Below, piece after piece: positions 39,616-40,164 of a stretch of DNA of 40,164 nucleotides. Each line of letters starts with the position of its first letter. Within the stretch, counting starts at the first letter, position 1. Location of the stretch: NCBI GenBank assembly GCA_003427395.1, contig BFEA01000242.1, positions 136,591 to 176,754 of the forward strand, read 5' to 3'. The notes under the pieces were generated by a model. It was not told the origin of the DNA. It ran no database searches and was given only the letters and a program-made list of their open reading frames with translations. The position numbers and the translations under genes are program-made. This DNA comes from Chara braunii (lineage: Eukaryota > Streptophyta > Charophyceae > Charales > Characeae).

Positions 39616-39654
39616 TGTAATCGGTCTAAATCCAACCGGCCATGCCTCGGTAGT

Positions 39655-40101
39655 TTACTCTTGAAGTTGCACCTGGCTGTTGTTGCTCGCTAGGTTGGAC
39701 TCTGCGCCCTCTCCTGGTCTTCTGGACGTGAGGATGTCCTGATAGTAGCATGCTGCATACTTGCAAAGATCGAGCAGATGAGTGGCTCGAGGCTCTGTGT
39801 CACAAAATGGGTGCGCTAATTCTGTCATCGGTTGAGTTGTTCTTCTTGGCAGCAGTTTCTGAAACGAATCCTTGGTCATTCGGTCGTACACTACTATTCC
39901 CTTGACTTTAAGCCTTTCAGCCCAGATCTCCGCCTTCTCTTGCTGCATCCTGTCCCACTCCTCCAGCCTCCTAGCCCTCTCTTTCCCCCACACCAGCTCT
40001 GAGATAGGATGCTCTTGCATTCTCTGCTCAGCGTATTCCACCTTCTTCCTGCACCTCCTTTCTTTTTTGTTCCTCTCTATTGCCCGTATCTTTGAGCACA
40101 A
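39655..40101 (-). pseudogene. LINE 2 linker between endonuclease and reverse transcriptase
   Basis: A Lys/Arg/Glu-rich, probably helical region, then VKGIVVYDRMTKDSFQKL, which matches GLVGYDRMTKQHLE of LINE 1. It is in frame with the reverse transcriptase through a stop at 39655-39657. Confidence 0.75.
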
Positions 40102-40119
40102 TCACTACGTCGTCGATTC

Positions 40120-40123
<4 letters not shown>

Positions 40124-40164
<41 letters not shown>
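40124..40164 (+). repeat. Terminal A run (41 A)
   Basis: An uninterrupted A run reaches the window edge and directly follows the LINE 2 fragment. It may be a poly(A) tail of another plus-strand insertion, or it may mark a contig end where assembly failed. Confidence 0.8.

Larger units (their letters stand above)
36072..40101 (-). mobile_element. LINE 2: L1-type non-LTR retrotransposon, 5' part outside the window
   Basis: Read on the minus strand it carries the linker and reverse transcriptase (40101-38101), a C-terminal region (38014-36572), a ~480-bp 3'UTR (36571-36091) and a poly(A) tail seen as T19 at 36072-36090. ORF2 needs only one frame change (between 38101 and 38014) plus a few stops to be open, so it is better preserved than LINE 1. 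Endonuclease and ORF1 would lie beyond the right edge. Its motifs match LINE 1 closely enough to place both in one plant-type L1 group. Confidence 0.88.

Overview
The window looks like a repeat-rich nuclear region of a green-lineage eukaryote. A streptophyte alga of the Chara type is the best guess. That is an inference from four things: the plant-like form of the single host gene, the plant-type L1 LINEs, the many simple-sequence tracts, and the density of SINE-like and ncRNA-derived repeats. Nothing in the window fixes the species. No bacterial features, rRNA operon, CRISPR array or intact virus was seen.

Layout. 1-2900: simple repeats, (CA)n, (CT)n and (GAN)n, with short tandem duplications. 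2913-6149 (minus): the one convincing host gene, an intronless, strongly expanded homologue of the SAGA subunit HFI1/TADA1. 6150-9066: its upstream flank, a hairpin element, a hammerhead-ribozyme-like core beside a palindrome, and a near-identical 290-bp tandem duplication carrying two opposed tRNA-like modules. 9067-16087 (plus): a decayed full-length L1-type LINE (ORF1, endonuclease, reverse transcriptase, cysteine-rich C-terminus, AATAAA and poly(A)). 16.1-23.3 kb: no genes, but layered small repeats, a repeat headed by the 5' end of 18S rRNA, a degenerate tandem array and a 28S rRNA fragment. 23.77-26.76 kb and 29.1-32.17 kb: two old, diverged ~3-kb copies of one unknown non-coding element in inverted orientation. 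Between and beyond them lie tRNA/U6 composites and more copies of a hairpin repeat. 33.0-34.4 kb: a second 18S-headed repeat, itself split by a polyadenylated insertion. 36072-40101 (minus): a younger L1-type LINE, cut off at the window end, which finishes in a 41-nt A run.

How the parts relate. The only gene likely to act for the cell is the HFI1/TADA1 homologue, a structural subunit of the SAGA transcription coactivator. The two LINEs have related ORF2 regions and are the likely source of reverse transcriptase for the many non-autonomous pieces. Those pieces repeatedly carry segments of structural RNAs: tRNA-like promoters, antisense U6 snRNA, and 18S and 28S rRNA.

The most interesting material is the set of recurrent composites. 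These are (i) a tRNA-like module followed by antisense U6, present three times in the same order; (ii) an 18S 5'-end head joined to a shared non-rRNA tail, present twice; and (iii) a four-copy repeat with a conserved ~10-bp-stem hairpin, one copy of which abuts an 18S head. All homology statements come from reading by eye; no alignment or database search was run.
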